From Clostridium sp. SM-530-WT-3G (GTDB lineage Bacteria; Bacillota; Clostridia; Clostridiales; Clostridiaceae): a DNA stretch of 39,592 nucleotides. Location: positions 1 through 39,592 of the forward strand of contig NZ_JABAGC010000031.1 in NCBI RefSeq assembly GCF_012843905.1. The letters are read 5' to 3'. The notes under the pieces were generated by a model, which worked only from the letters and a program-made list of their open reading frames with translations, did not search any database and was not told the DNA's origin. A program made the translations under genes and the position numbers. Shown here piece by piece: positions 19,663-28,624 of this stretch (positions are counted from its first letter, which is position 1; each line of letters starts with the position of its first letter).

Positions 19663-20811
19663 TTACTTAGATATAATTTTATTTATTGATTTTAATGTAT
19701 ATTCTATCTCTTCTTTTGTTGTAAAATAACTTAAACTTAATCGTACTGTACCATTAGGATAAGTACCTATGGTTTTATGAGCAAGAGGAGAACAATGAAG
19801 TCCGCATCTTGTTTTTATTCCTTCATTTTCTAAAAGATATCCAAGTTCAGAAGAATCTAATGAAGTAGAATTTATAGATATACATGTAGTACTGTTATTT
19901 CCTGAAGTATCTCCATATACTTTTAATCCAGAAATATTCAAAAGCCCCTCTAATAAGTATTTTAATAAATATTTATTATGTTCATTAATCTCATTTAATC
20001 CTATTGAATTAATAAATTTTATTGATTCAGATAATCCTACTATACCAGGAAGATTATGAGTACCACATTCAAATTTATCAGGCAAAAAGTCAGGCTGTTC
20101 CAAAGAATATGATAAACTTCCTGTACCGCCTTGCAATATACTTGAGCATTCCTTATTTAAGTCGTCATTAATTATAAAACCACCAATTCCTTGAGGTCCT
20201 AATAAACTTTTATGTCCAGTAAATGCAACTGCATCTGCATTTATTGATTTCATATTAATATCTAAAACTCCAGCACCCTGTGAAGAATCAACTATAAAGA
20301 AAATATTATTCTTTTTACATAATTGCCCTATTTCTTTGATGTTTTGAATTGATCCAGTAACATTTGAAGCTTGAGTAATTATAATAAGTTTGGTTTTCTT
20401 TCGTATATTTTTTTCTATATCATGAACAGATACAAAGCCTTTTGAATCTGCATCAACTATATCTAAATCAATATTTATTGAATTTTTACAATCAATTAAT
20501 GGCCTTATTACTGAATTATGTTCCATTGAAGAGGTAATTACATGATCGCCAGGCTTTAATAAACCTTTAATAAGCATATTAAGTGAGGTAGTAACATTGT
20601 TTGTAAAGATAACATTACTAGGGTTATCATAACCAAAGAAATTACAGACTGTTTCTCTAGCATCATATAAGTATCTATTACTTTGAAGGGAGTTACTATA
20701 ATTACCTCTTCCTGCATTACCACCTACATTTAACATATAATTATATATTGCATCAACGACTTGCTTTGGTTTTGGAAAAGTTGTTGCTGCATTATCTAAA
20801 TAGACTTCCAT
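19663..20811 (-). CDS. Class V aminotransferase (cysteine desulfurase-like)
   Basis: A fold-type I PLP enzyme of 382 aa. It begins MEVYLDNAATTFPKPKQV, has EHNS with the PLP-stacking His (98), VDSSQGAG with Asp175, and the Schiff-base Lys201 in FTGHKSLLGPQG. The C-terminal RCGLHCSP segment (Cys336, Cys340) supplies the likely sulfur-accepting Cys. It fits the clostridial group of single cysteine desulfurase-like genes not tied to iscU or sufU. The substrate is probably cysteine, not proven. ATG at 20811 follows AGGTGAAATA. Confidence 0.82.
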   Translation of the reverse strand: MEVYLDNAATTFPKPKQVVDAIYNYMLNVGGNAGRGNYSNSLQSNRYLYDARETVCNFFGYDNPSNVIFTNNVTTSLNMLIKGLLKPGDHVITSSMEHNSVIRPLIDCKNSINIDLDIVDADSKGFVSVHDIEKNIRKKTKLIIITQASNVTGSIQNIKEIGQLCKKNNIFFIVDSSQGAGVLDINMKSINADAVAFTGHKSLLGPQGIGGFIINDDLNKECSSILQGGTGSLSYSLEQPDFLPDKFECGTHNLPGIVGLSESIKFINSIGLNEINEHNKYLLKYLLEGLLNISGLKVYGDTSGNNSTTCISINSTSLDSSELGYLLENEGIKTRCGLHCSPLAHKTIGTYPNGTVRLSLSYFTTKEEIEYTLKSINKIISK

Positions 20812-20846
20812 TATTTCACCTCTAAATTTAATTACTAAAATTATAT

Positions 20847-20896
20847 AAAAAAATAAAACGTATATCTTATATTTTATTTATAAGTATATACGTTTT
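20847..20896 (-). terminator. Terminator of the LysE-type gene
   Basis: On the minus strand a 17-bp stem with one bulged A (20896-20879 with 20871-20855) is followed by ATTTTTTT. It separates the exporter from the aminotransferase gene, so the latter needs its own promoter, which was not identified. Confidence 0.75.
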
Positions 20897-20903
20897 TGTT
20901 AAA

Positions 20904-21566
20904 CTAAACAATAAACTTTAGTACTCCAAGTACTATAAAGATTATACCTAAAATTATTAAGAAATAATTTAGTAACTTAGATGTAGTTTGAGCATAATTA
21001 CTTTTAAGTTTTTTGATTCCTTTACTTACTAAAAAATTAAGTAAACAGAACCATGAAATACTTCCTAATATCATTGCACAAGTAGAAAATGCAAAATAGG
21101 CTGCACCATTATTTCTCCATACATTTAGGACAGTTGCACTTAAAGCTATCCATAAAGATGGTGTTGTTGGGTTTATAAATGTGATTAAATATCCCATTAA
21201 AAATCCATTAGAATTATATTTAGATAGATAGTTTGTACTATTATTAGCTTTATTATTATCTTTATTATTATCTTTTTTAAAGGATACTTTATTGAATAAA
21301 ATTAATACTATTCCTGAAACAATCCAGAAAATACTTTGAAAATATCGATGTTTGCTTAATAGGGTAAAGAAGCCTAAGTTAATTATTAAAATATATGTAA
21401 TATCTGCAGATACAGCACCTAGAGATACTTTAAATCCTTCTTTAAACCCTTGCGATATTGAACGATTAACAGATTCAATTCCAGAAGGACCTAATGGTAT
21501 AGAAGCTATAAATCCAGTAAAAAAACCTACTATTATAGCCTTACAAATTGTCCAAATTGAAAACAT
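20904..21566 (-). CDS. LysE family translocator
   Basis: The 220-aa hydrophobic protein has about six membrane segments. The N-terminal FTGFIASIPLGPSGIESVNRSISQGFKEG is the LysE/RhtB family signature, and TFINPTTPSLWIALSATV matches the conserved NP region. Members export amino acids or derivatives; the substrate cannot be assigned. A hydrophilic Asn/Lys/Asp-rich loop lies near residues 100-115. The frame is open upstream, but GAGGAG lies six bases before the ATG at 21566, so that start is used. Confidence 0.8.
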   Translation of the reverse strand: MFSIWTICKAIIVGFFTGFIASIPLGPSGIESVNRSISQGFKEGFKVSLGAVSADITYILIINLGFFTLLSKHRYFQSIFWIVSGIVLILFNKVSFKKDNNKDNNKANNSTNYLSKYNSNGFLMGYLITFINPTTPSLWIALSATVLNVWRNNGAAYFAFSTCAMILGSISWFCLLNFLVSKGIKKLKSNYAQTTSKLLNYFLIILGIIFIVLGVLKFIV

Positions 21567-21725
21567 AATATTCTCCTCACAAAACACATTTGATATAATT
21601 ATAAAATAAAAATAGAAAATTTTCACTAAAATAAGAAAGTTTTTGTATATAATTTCATTAAAGGTGATAAGTACATTTATGATGAAATTATATATAATAT
21701 ATTTATAAGAAAAGGTGGTGCAAAA

Positions 21726-21965
21726 ATGAATTATTATATAATCGTTTTTAAGAATACATATGATGCTATGGCAGCAGAAAAAAAATTAGGTGAACTGAAT
21801 GTGAATTTCAGAATTATGCCAACACCTACAACAATAACGATGAGCTGTGGAATATGTGTAAGAATAGAAGAAGAAAAATCAATAAAAGAAATTATTGATA
21901 ATAAAACAATTGAATTTAAGAATATATATTTTAGAAATAAAGAAGGATATATACAAATTCAATAA
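21726..21965 (+). CDS. DUF3343 domain protein
   Basis: This 79-aa protein matches the DUF3343 family, described as a putative selenium or sulfur carrier-like fold. Visible are MNYYIIVFKNTYDAMAAEKK and MSCGICVRI, where the Cys pair is the expected carrier or redox site. GGTGG lies upstream of the ATG. It stands divergent from the LysE-type gene. The roughly 215 bases after it show no clear gene or terminator. Confidence 0.75.
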   Translation: MNYYIIVFKNTYDAMAAEKKLGELNVNFRIMPTPTTITMSCGICVRIEEEKSIKEIIDNKTIEFKNIYFRNKEGYIQIQ

Positions 21966-22180
21966 TAAATGGGGTATATAAATGTTATAAAATAAAGTAT
22001 TTTATAGTTTAAATTTAACAGTAAAAGGTAACAATAGGTAATGGATTATTGGAGTTTAAAATAAATTAAATAGGCTTTTGATATATTTTTATTCTTTAGT
22101 AATAGATTATAAATTATTGTTGGATTGAAAATATATAATTAGACTTAATTAATGCAGATATAGAATGGGGGAGCATAATC

Positions 22181-22375
22181 ATGATAGATAATTTTAATTT
22201 AGGTGATATTGTTGAAATGAAAAAACAGCATCCATGTGGTACAAATCAATTTGAAGTAATAAGAGTAGGTGCTGATATAAAAATAAAATGTATCGGATGT
22301 GGAAGAATTGTGATGATTCCACGTAATAAGTTTCAGAAAGATGCGAAACGTGTAATTGTAAAAGCAGAAAATTAG
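22181..22375 (+). CDS. DUF951 domain protein
   Basis: This 64-aa protein has LGDIVEMKKQHPCGTNQFEVIRVGADIKIKCIGCGR, the DUF951 signature, with Cys residues at the CGTN and CIGCGR positions. The family is near-universal in Firmicutes, often next to rpsF or ychF, and may bind metal or nucleic acid. Function is unknown. GGGGGAG precedes the ATG. Confidence 0.85.
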   Translation: MIDNFNLGDIVEMKKQHPCGTNQFEVIRVGADIKIKCIGCGRIVMIPRNKFQKDAKRVIVKAEN

Positions 22376-22384
22376 GTTAATTAC

Positions 22385-22413
22385 TTGAATTTTTTTAAAT
22401 GGAATGATATAAT
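22385..22413 (+). promoter_or_regulatory. rpsF-ssb-rpsR promoter
   Basis: TTGAAT (22385-22390) and a perfect TATAAT (22408-22413) are spaced 17 bp. The start point would be near 22420, immediately before the structured leader. Confidence 0.75.
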
Positions 22414-22423
22414 CATGAATTGT

Positions 22424-22470
22424 AATCCATGCCGTACATTAGTACGGCCGTTAGTCCAAGTGGAGGAGGT
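22424..22470 (+). promoter_or_regulatory. Candidate S6:S18 autoregulatory leader
   Basis: The leader has a stem GCCGTAC/GTACGGC (22431-22437, 22442-22448, loop ATTA). An unpaired CCG-containing strand follows, and CCA/TGG can close around it before AGGAGGT. Leaders of rpsF-rpsR operons carry a motif with a conserved CCG that is bound by the S6:S18 complex. The context fits that motif; the exact fold was not computed. Confidence 0.5.
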
Positions 22471-22477
22471 GAAATTG

Positions 22478-22765
22478 ATGAGAAAGTACGAAACTATATT
22501 CATATTAAACCCATCATTCGATGATGAAACTGTTAAAGCTAACATCGAAAAGTTCAAGGGTGTTATAGAAAATGGTGGAGGAACAGTAGAAAATGTTGAT
22601 TTCTGGGGTAAGAGAAAGCTTGCTTACGAAATCGCTAAAGTTAATGAAGGTTACTACACTTTAGTTAACTTTACTGCTAGTCCAGAATTACCTAGAGAAT
22701 TAGATAGAATATTCAGAATTACTGATGGTGTTATCAGACATATCATTGTTAGTGAACAAGCGTAA
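22478..22765 (+). CDS. rpsF: 30S ribosomal protein S6
   Basis: The 95-aa product begins MRKYETIFILNPSFDDETVK and contains GKRKLAYEI and ELDRIFRITDGVIRHIIV, typical of S6. It binds S18 in the platform of the small subunit. Longer in-frame readings run through the leader; AGGAGGT seven bases upstream fixes the start at 22478. ssb follows 13 bases later. Confidence 0.97.
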   Translation: MRKYETIFILNPSFDDETVKANIEKFKGVIENGGGTVENVDFWGKRKLAYEIAKVNEGYYTLVNFTASPELPRELDRIFRITDGVIRHIIVSEQA

Positions 22766-22778
22766 GGTGGTGTTGTAA

Positions 22779-23234
22779 ATGAACAAAGTAGTTCTAATCG
22801 GAAGATTAACTAAAGATCCAGAACTAAGATTTACACCAGGAACTGGTGCCGCTGTTACAAGCATAACAATTGCAACTGATAGATATAACACTAAAACTGG
22901 TGAGAGAGAAGCTGACTTTATACCTGTAGTAATATGGGGAAAACAAGCTGAAAGTACTGCTAATTACATGAGTAAGGGTAGCCAAATAGCTATCAGCGGT
23001 AGAATTCAAACTAGAAGTTATGACGCTAAAGATGGTACTAAAAGATATGTTACAGAAGTTGTAGCAGATCAATTTGGTGGCGTTCAATTCCTTGGAGGAA
23101 AAGGTAACAATTCTTCTATGGGAAATGGTTTTGGCGGAAGCAATGAATATTCAGCTCCAGCAAATGATGTATTTGGTGGTAGCAATTTTGAAGAAGATAT
23201 AACTCCAGTAGATGATGGAGATATGCCATTCTAA
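22779..23234 (+). CDS. ssb: Single-stranded DNA-binding protein
   Basis: The 151-aa product has an N-terminal OB fold (MNKVVLIGRLTKDPELR, about 1-105), a Gly/Asn/Ser-rich linker (about 108-140) and the acidic tip DDGDMPF. That tip recruits replication and repair partners. It sits between rpsF and rpsR, the conserved arrangement. AAGGTGGTG precedes the ATG. Confidence 0.97.
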   Translation: MNKVVLIGRLTKDPELRFTPGTGAAVTSITIATDRYNTKTGEREADFIPVVIWGKQAESTANYMSKGSQIAISGRIQTRSYDAKDGTKRYVTEVVADQFGGVQFLGGKGNNSSMGNGFGGSNEYSAPANDVFGGSNFEEDITPVDDGDMPF

Positions 23235-23255
23235 TAATTTAGGTGAGGAGGGAAA

Positions 23256-23516
23256 ATGATGAGCAGAGAAGAAAATAATAACAGAAGACCTGGCGGTAGA
23301 ATGAGAAGATCTAGAAAGAAAGTTTGTGCTTTCTGCGTAGATAAAGCTGAATTCATCGATTATAAAGATATAACTAAGCTAAGAAAGTATGTTACTGAAA
23401 GAGGTAAGATACTTCCAAGAAGAATCTCTGGAACATGTGCTAAGCACCAAAGAGAATTAACTACTGCTATAAAGAGAGCTAGAAACATAGCATTATTACC
23501 ATTCACAACTGAATAG
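23256..23516 (+). CDS. rpsR: 30S ribosomal protein S18
   Basis: The 86-aa product has a basic N-terminus ([18 protein letters not shown]), [24 protein letters not shown] and ends [10 protein letters not shown], all S18 features. Two adjacent ATGs exist (23256 and 23259); AGGAGGG spacing (3 or 6 bases) slightly favours the second. A strong terminator follows. Confidence 0.97.
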   Translation: MMSREENNNRRPGGRMRRSRKKVCAFCVDKAEFIDYKDITKLRKYVTERGKILPRRISGTCAKHQRELTTAIKRARNIALLPFTTE

Positions 23517-23849
23517 TAGTAATATTTGCCCCTGAGAAATCAGGGGTTTTATTTTTATATAATTAAATAAAATAAAACTATAAACCATATAGAAATAATT
23601 CAATACATTCATAGAATATTTCATAAAAACATGTCAAATATAATTGAAATACTATAAATTATCTAAAAAATTTAAGTGGTTATAATTTTAAATGTATAAA
23701 AAAAATTGCTGTTTTTTTATATGTTTAAAGGTTTTTAGGGAAAATTTTATTAGTATGGTAATATAATAAACGAATTATAAATTCTTGCAATAAGTAGTAA
23801 AAAATTTTAAAATAAAAATACAAGGGTTTAGAGGAGAGGTGATGTATCT
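23517..23849. other. Intergenic region after rpsR
   Basis: Apart from the rpsR terminator at its left end, this very AT-rich stretch holds no convincing ORF, RNA gene or consensus promoter. The promoter for the MazG-like/gdpP genes must lie here; TATAAT at 23762-23767 is present but has no acceptable -35 at 17 bp. Confidence 0.6.
23529..23556 (+). terminator. rpsF-ssb-rpsR terminator
   Basis: CCCCTGA (23529-23535) pairs with TCAGGGG (23540-23546), followed by TTTTATTTTT. It is a strong classic terminator 12 bases after the rpsR stop. Confidence 0.9.
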
Positions 23850-24170
23850 ATGAAAAAGGATAATTTTAATATAATGAGAAACATTAAGATCATAGAGGAC
23901 TTAAAAGCACAACTTCTTTGTATAATAGGGGAATTTTTTAGACTCTTAACTAAAGGAAACAATGTAGCTAAAGATGCTATACTTGAATGTATTTCAGGGG
24001 CTATAATAATACTTTATGTATTAGGAGAAAAACTTGGATATACATTTGGTAATATAGACGATAATATAAAAGCAAAGTTAGATTTAGGTATAAGAGCTGA
24101 AGATCAAGTAGAAAGAGAAGGTAAGAGCTTAAGTAAATTAAAACGTTATATTAGTAGTAGAATATATTAA
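23850..24170 (+). CDS. MazG-like family protein
   Basis: The 106-aa, largely helical protein resembles the clostridial MazG-like family: IKIIEDLKAQLLCIIGEFFRLL and AKDAILECISGAIIILYVLG. It is shorter than true MazG pyrophosphohydrolases, and the EExxE..D metal-binding motif is not evident, so catalytic activity is doubtful. GAGGTGAT lies about 10 bases before the ATG. gdpP follows 20 bases later, suggesting an operon. Confidence 0.65.
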   Translation: MKKDNFNIMRNIKIIEDLKAQLLCIIGEFFRLLTKGNNVAKDAILECISGAIIILYVLGEKLGYTFGNIDDNIKAKLDLGIRAEDQVEREGKSLSKLKRYISSRIY

Positions 24171-24190
24171 AAATATCTTAGGAGGATTAT

Positions 24191-26131
24191 ATGAATAAGA
24201 TAACTATGCTTAAACGTTTGCTTAGGCCTGGATTATTAATCGTATTTTCAATAATACTATATTTATATGGTTTTTCTGTATTAAGTATAATAATTCTAGT
24301 GATTTGTGTGTTAGATAACTTGTGTAAGCTAAATCATTACTGGGAAAAGGAGTTAAGCACTGACCAATTCATAAAGAGTATTGATAAGGGAATATACGAT
24401 AATATACTTCAATTCATATATCCATTAGCTTTAATTAAAGAAGATGGGGAATTAGTGTGGTATAATAAGCTATTTAATTCTTTAAGGACTAATAAAGAAG
24501 CTAATGAAAAAAATATTTTAAGTATAGCTAGAGGGTTAAACTTACAGGATATTTTGAAACATGAAGAAAATCTTCATCAAAGATTAAAGATAAACGAAAA
24601 ATTATATGATGTATATGCAACATTAATACAGAAAGATGAAAATAATTATGTATATTTGTTATCTTTTAATGATATAACAAAATTGATAGATTATGAAACT
24701 ACCCAAGAGGATATAATGCTTATAGAAGTAGATAATTTATCAGAAGTACTGGATAAAACAGAAGAAAATAACAGGCCTATTTTAGTCGCTGAAATAGAAA
24801 GAATGATAAATTCTTATGCTAATAATCTAAAAGCAATGATAAAAAAATATGACACTAATAAGTATGTTTTGTCTATTCAAGATAAATATATAGAACAAGA
24901 AATTAAGAATAAGTTTAAAATAATTGATGATATATCAAAAATATATAATGGAAATAAAATAGAAGTTACATTGAGCATAGGAATAGGAAGAGGAGGATTA
25001 TCTCCACTTGAAAATTATAATAATGCTAATGTTGCTAAGGAGCTTGCACTTGGAAGAGGTGGGGCTCAGGTAGCTGTTAAGACTAATAATAATATAAGGT
25101 TTTTTGGTGGAAATACTAAGGCAATTGAAAAGAGAACTAAGGTAAAAGCAAGAGTAATTGCAAGAGCTTTAAGTGAATTAATTTATGAAAGCGGTAATGT
25201 TTATATAATAGGGCACAAGAATCCCGATATGGATTGCTTTGGAGCTGCAGTAGCTTTATCCAGTGTAATAAAACAGTTAGGTAAGAAGTGTAATATCATA
25301 TTGAATAAAGAAACAAATGCTGTTGATTATTATTTAAACAAATTAAAAAAGGATAATAAATATGATAGGTTATTTATTAATTCCGAAGATGCTAAAGAAA
25401 ATATAAATGATGATACTTTAGTTATAATAGTAGATGTTCATAATAAAAGCTATATTGAAGATTTAGCATTAGTAGAAAAAGCAAAACGTAAAGTTATAAT
25501 TGATCATCATAGAAGAAGTCCTGATATGATTGAGCATGATATTTTAAACTATATTGAAGTATATGCATCTTCAACATCAGAAATGGTTACTGAAATAATT
25601 CAATATATGGTTCAAAGGCCTAATTTATCTAGAACTGAAGCAGAAGGCCTTCTTGCAGGTATATTTATGGATACAAAAGGTTTTACTTTTAAAACTGGAG
25701 TAAGAACTTTTGATGCTGCAGCATATTTAAAGTCATTAGGTGCAGATACTATTGAAATAAAGAAGATGTTCAATGATGATTTAAAAGAGTATTTATTAAT
25801 TGCTGAAACAATAAAATCAGCAGAAGTAAATAATAATGTAGCTATTGCAATTACACCTAAAAACGTAGATACTGTAATTGTAGCAAAAGCAGCAGATGAA
25901 CTGCTAAATATATCAGGTATTAATGTGAGCTTTGTTTTAGGAGAAATAAAGAATGAGATATATATTAGTGGAAGGTCATTAGGAGATATAAATATTCAAG
26001 TTGTATTAGAAGCATTAGGTGGTGGAGGACATATGAATATAGCAGGAGCTAACTTATCTGATATCACTATGGATGAAGCAGTTCAAAAATTAAAAGAATC
26101 AATGAAAAAAAACTTAAGGATAGGTGAATAG
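24191..26131 (+). CDS. gdpP: Cyclic-di-AMP phosphodiesterase GdpP (DHH family)
   Basis: GdpP hydrolyses c-di-AMP, controlling potassium and osmotic balance. The 646-aa product has two N-terminal membrane segments (about 10-45), a PAS-like region (about 70-165) and a degenerate GGDEF domain (about 175-305) lacking the intact motif. A DHH domain follows, with [13 protein letters not shown] (about 341-353), DVHNKS and [13 protein letters not shown]1 with [11 protein letters not shown] is at the end. AGGAGG precedes the ATG. It is followed by rplI after 2 bases, the usual neighbour. Confidence 0.95.
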   Translation: MNKITMLKRLLRPGLLIVFSIILYLYGFSVLSIIILVICVLDNLCKLNHYWEKELSTDQFIKSIDKGIYDNILQFIYPLALIKEDGELVWYNKLFNSLRTNKEANEKNILSIARGLNLQDILKHEENLHQRLKINEKLYDVYATLIQKDENNYVYLLSFNDITKLIDYETTQEDIMLIEVDNLSEVLDKTEENNRPILVAEIERMINSYANNLKAMIKKYDTNKYVLSIQDKYIEQEIKNKFKIIDDISKIYNGNKIEVTLSIGIGRGGLSPLENYNNANVAKELALGRGGAQVAVKTNNNIRFFGGNTKAIEKRTKVKARVIARALSELIYESGNVYIIGHKNPDMDCFGAAVALSSVIKQLGKKCNIILNKETNAVDYYLNKLKKDNKYDRLFINSEDAKENINDDTLVIIVDVHNKSYIEDLALVEKAKRKVIIDHHRRSPDMIEHDILNYIEVYASSTSEMVTEIIQYMVQRPNLSRTEAEGLLAGIFMDTKGFTFKTGVRTFDAAAYLKSLGADTIEIKKMFNDDLKEYLLIAETIKSAEVNNNVAIAITPKNVDTVIVAKAADELLNISGINVSFVLGEIKNEIYISGRSLGDINIQVVLEALGGGGHMNIAGANLSDITMDEAVQKLKESMKKNLRIGE

Positions 26132-26133
26132 AT

Positions 26134-26580
26134 ATGAAAGTTATTTTATTACAAGATGTAAAAAGAGTTGGTAAAAAGGGAGATGTAATAGAAGCATCAG
26201 ATGGATATGCAAGAAACTTTTTATTTCCTAGAAAATTAGCTCAAGAAGCAAGTGATGCAAACTTACACATTTTAAATAATAAAAAAGAAAATGAAAGAAA
26301 GCAAAAATTAGCTGAACTTGAAGCTGCACAAAAATTAGCAGGAGAATTAAAAGGTAAAGAAGTTAAGATGACTGCTAAAGCTGGAGAAAATGGAAAGTTA
26401 TTTGGGGCAATAACTAATAAAGATGTTGCTGAATTAGTTAATAAACAATATAACGTAAATATTGATAAAAAGAAAATAGTAATGGATACAATAAAAGTAG
26501 CAGGTGGATATGAATTTGAAGTTAAATTATATCCAGAAGTTAGTACAAAGATGAAGGTGATTATTGTTCCACAAGCATAA
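26134..26580 (+). CDS. rplI: 50S ribosomal protein L9
   Basis: The 148-aa product has the L9 N-domain [20 protein letters not shown] with [13 protein letters not shown], a central long helix (about 41-75) and a C-terminal domain. It lies tightly after gdpP, so translation is probably coupled. lonC begins 12 bases downstream. Confidence 0.97.
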   Translation: MKVILLQDVKRVGKKGDVIEASDGYARNFLFPRKLAQEASDANLHILNNKKENERKQKLAELEAAQKLAGELKGKEVKMTAKAGENGKLFGAITNKDVAELVNKQYNVNIDKKKIVMDTIKVAGGYEFEVKLYPEVSTKMKVIIVPQA

Positions 26581-26592
26581 GGAGGATTAAAT

Positions 26593-28488
26593 TTGAATTC
26601 ATATGATGGATCAAAGATATTAGAAAGCTTTATTACAGATAATCTATCAGTAGAATCACAAATTGAAGCGCTTTTTTCAATTACTAAGAATGTTCTTGAT
26701 AAGGGTGCCTTTAGAGCTAGAACAATACGTTTTAAATTAGATAAATATTTAAAATCAGAAAATTTATGTGATAGAATATTTGCATTAAATAATATCTTAG
26801 CTGAAGGTAATGATTTAAAAACAGTACCTAAAGAAGAAGAATTACAGAATGCTATTGATAGAACACTTGAACTAATATCTAATGAATTAGCAAAAAGATA
26901 TGTGCAAAATAAAATAGAAGCTGAAGTTGAGCAATCTATAATGGAAAAACAAGAAAAGTATATAGATGAAGTAAGACTTTCAGTAATTAATAAACAAAAA
27001 GGTGTAGAAAATAAAAAGACTTTAAGTAAACTAGATAATTTAGTTGATTTAGATAGCAGAGTTACAAGTAAGAATATAATGAGCTTTTTAAGACCAAATA
27101 CTTTTGAAGAAATAATAGGTCAAGAAAGAGCTATAACTTCACTTGTATCAAAATTATCTTCACCATACCCACAGCATATTATTTTATATGGACCTCCAGG
27201 AGTAGGTAAAACTTCAGCAGCAAGATTAGCTCTTGAAGAAGTTAGAAAACTTCCTTTTACTCCATTTGATGAAAAATCAAAATTTGTAGAAGTTGATGGA
27301 ACTACTTTAAGATGGGATCCAAGAGAAATTACAAATCCTTTATTAGGTTCAGTGCATGATCCTATATATCAAGGAAGTAAGAGAGATTTAGCAGAAGTGG
27401 GAATTCCAGAACCAAAGCCAGGCTTAGTAACAGAAGCTCATGGTGGAGTTCTATTTATAGATGAAATAGGTGAACTTGATTCTATGCTTCAAAACAAACT
27501 TTTAAAGGTGTTAGAAGATAAGAGAGTTGAATTTTCATCATCATACTATGATCCAGATGATGAAATGATACCTAAGTATATCAAATATTTATTTGATAAT
27601 GGAGCACCAGCTGATTTTGTGTTAATTGGAGCAACTACTAAAAGTCCAAGTGAAATAAATCCAGCATTAAGATCAAGATGTACTGAAGTATATTTTGAAC
27701 CTCTTTCATCATCAGATATAGCTAATATAGTAGAAGATGCTGCAAAGAAACTTAATGTTAAATTAGAAGATGGTGTTGCAGCTAAAATAAGTAGTTATAC
27801 TTATGAAGGAAGAAAGGCTATAAATATGCTTACGGATGCATATGGATATGCTTTATACTGTTCAAAAAATGATGTAGAAAACTTAGAAATTAAACTATCT
27901 CATCTTGATGAAATAATTTCAATAGGAAGATATAATCCATTTGAAAGATTAAAAGATACAGCTAAGAGAGAAATCGGCCACATATATGGTCTTGGTGTAA
28001 GTGGATTTTTAGGATCTACAATTGAAATAGAAGCTGCAGTTTTCCCAGCAAAGAAAAAAGGTGCTGGAGTAGTAAGATTTAATGAAACTGCTGGATCTAT
28101 GGCAAAAGATTCAGTATTTAATGCTGCATCAGTTATTAGAAGTATAACAGATAAAGATATTAAAGATTATGATATCCATGTTAATGTTATTGGTGGAGGA
28201 AAGATAGATGGACCTTCAGCAGGTACAGCTATTACTTTATGTATAATAAGTGCATTATTGAAGAAGCCAATAAGACAAGATTTAGCTGTTACAGGAGAAA
28301 TATCTCTTGTAGGAAAGGTTAAACCAGTAGGCGGTATATTTGAAAAGATATATGGTGCTAAGAGAATGGGAATTAACCTTGTGTTAGTTCCAAAAGATAA
28401 TGAAAATGAGATACCATTAAATAATAGCGGTATTGAAGTAAGAACTATTAGCAGTATAGAAGAAGCTATGGATATTGCATTTAATTAA
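26593..28488 (+). CDS. lonC: ATP-dependent protease LonC (Lon family)
   Basis: A 631-aa Lon-type protease lacking the long LonA N-domain. The N-terminal helical region (about 1-165) precedes an AAA+ module with Walker A GPPGVGKTS (about 201-209) and FIDEIGELD. The protease domain has the Ser542-Lys585 dyad (DGPSAGTA and FEKIYGA; the 43-residue gap is as in E. coli Lon). It matches the Lon subfamily typical of spore-forming Firmicutes, distinct from LonA and LonB; substrates are unknown. The start is TTG at 26593 with GGAGG seven bases upstream. Confidence 0.85.
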   Translation: MNSYDGSKILESFITDNLSVESQIEALFSITKNVLDKGAFRARTIRFKLDKYLKSENLCDRIFALNNILAEGNDLKTVPKEEELQNAIDRTLELISNELAKRYVQNKIEAEVEQSIMEKQEKYIDEVRLSVINKQKGVENKKTLSKLDNLVDLDSRVTSKNIMSFLRPNTFEEIIGQERAITSLVSKLSSPYPQHIILYGPPGVGKTSAARLALEEVRKLPFTPFDEKSKFVEVDGTTLRWDPREITNPLLGSVHDPIYQGSKRDLAEVGIPEPKPGLVTEAHGGVLFIDEIGELDSMLQNKLLKVLEDKRVEFSSSYYDPDDEMIPKYIKYLFDNGAPADFVLIGATTKSPSEINPALRSRCTEVYFEPLSSSDIANIVEDAAKKLNVKLEDGVAAKISSYTYEGRKAINMLTDAYGYALYCSKNDVENLEIKLSHLDEIISIGRYNPFERLKDTAKREIGHIYGLGVSGFLGSTIEIEAAVFPAKKKGAGVVRFNETAGSMAKDSVFNAASVIRSITDKDIKDYDIHVNVIGGGKIDGPSAGTAITLCIISALLKKPIRQDLAVTGEISLVGKVKPVGGIFEKIYGAKRMGINLVLVPKDNENEIPLNNSGIEVRTISSIEEAMDIAFN

Positions 28489-28496
28489 TATATAAT

Positions 28497-28558
28497 GCAC
28501 AATGTATAATAAGCAGATTTAATTTTATCTGCTTATTATACTTGTGCGTTTTTATTTT
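28497..28558 (+). terminator. lonC terminator
   Basis: A long hairpin: 14-bp perfect inner stem (28505-28518 with 28527-28540) extended by GCACAA/TTGTGC, followed by GTTTTTATTTT. It closes the gdpP-rplI-lonC transcript. Confidence 0.85.
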
Positions 28559-28583
28559 CAAATAATGAAATTTGATATATAAT
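28555..28583 (+). promoter_or_regulatory. Candidate dnaB promoter
   Basis: TTTTCA (28555-28560) and a perfect TATAAT (28578-28583) are spaced 17 bp, just after the lonC terminator and about 35 bases before the dnaB ATG. Confidence 0.55.
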
Positions 28584-28624
28584 TTGTATTACGTATAAAT
28601 TTTAGAAGAAAGGAGGAAGAGTAT

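Noticed and set aside
21966..22180. Small gene between the DUF3343 and DUF951 genes
   Set aside because: Only very short AT-rich frames without ribosome binding sites; nothing supportable.
23609..23637. Minus-strand TTGACA after rpsR as a promoter
   Set aside because: No acceptable -10 at 16-18 bp and no minus-strand gene downstream.
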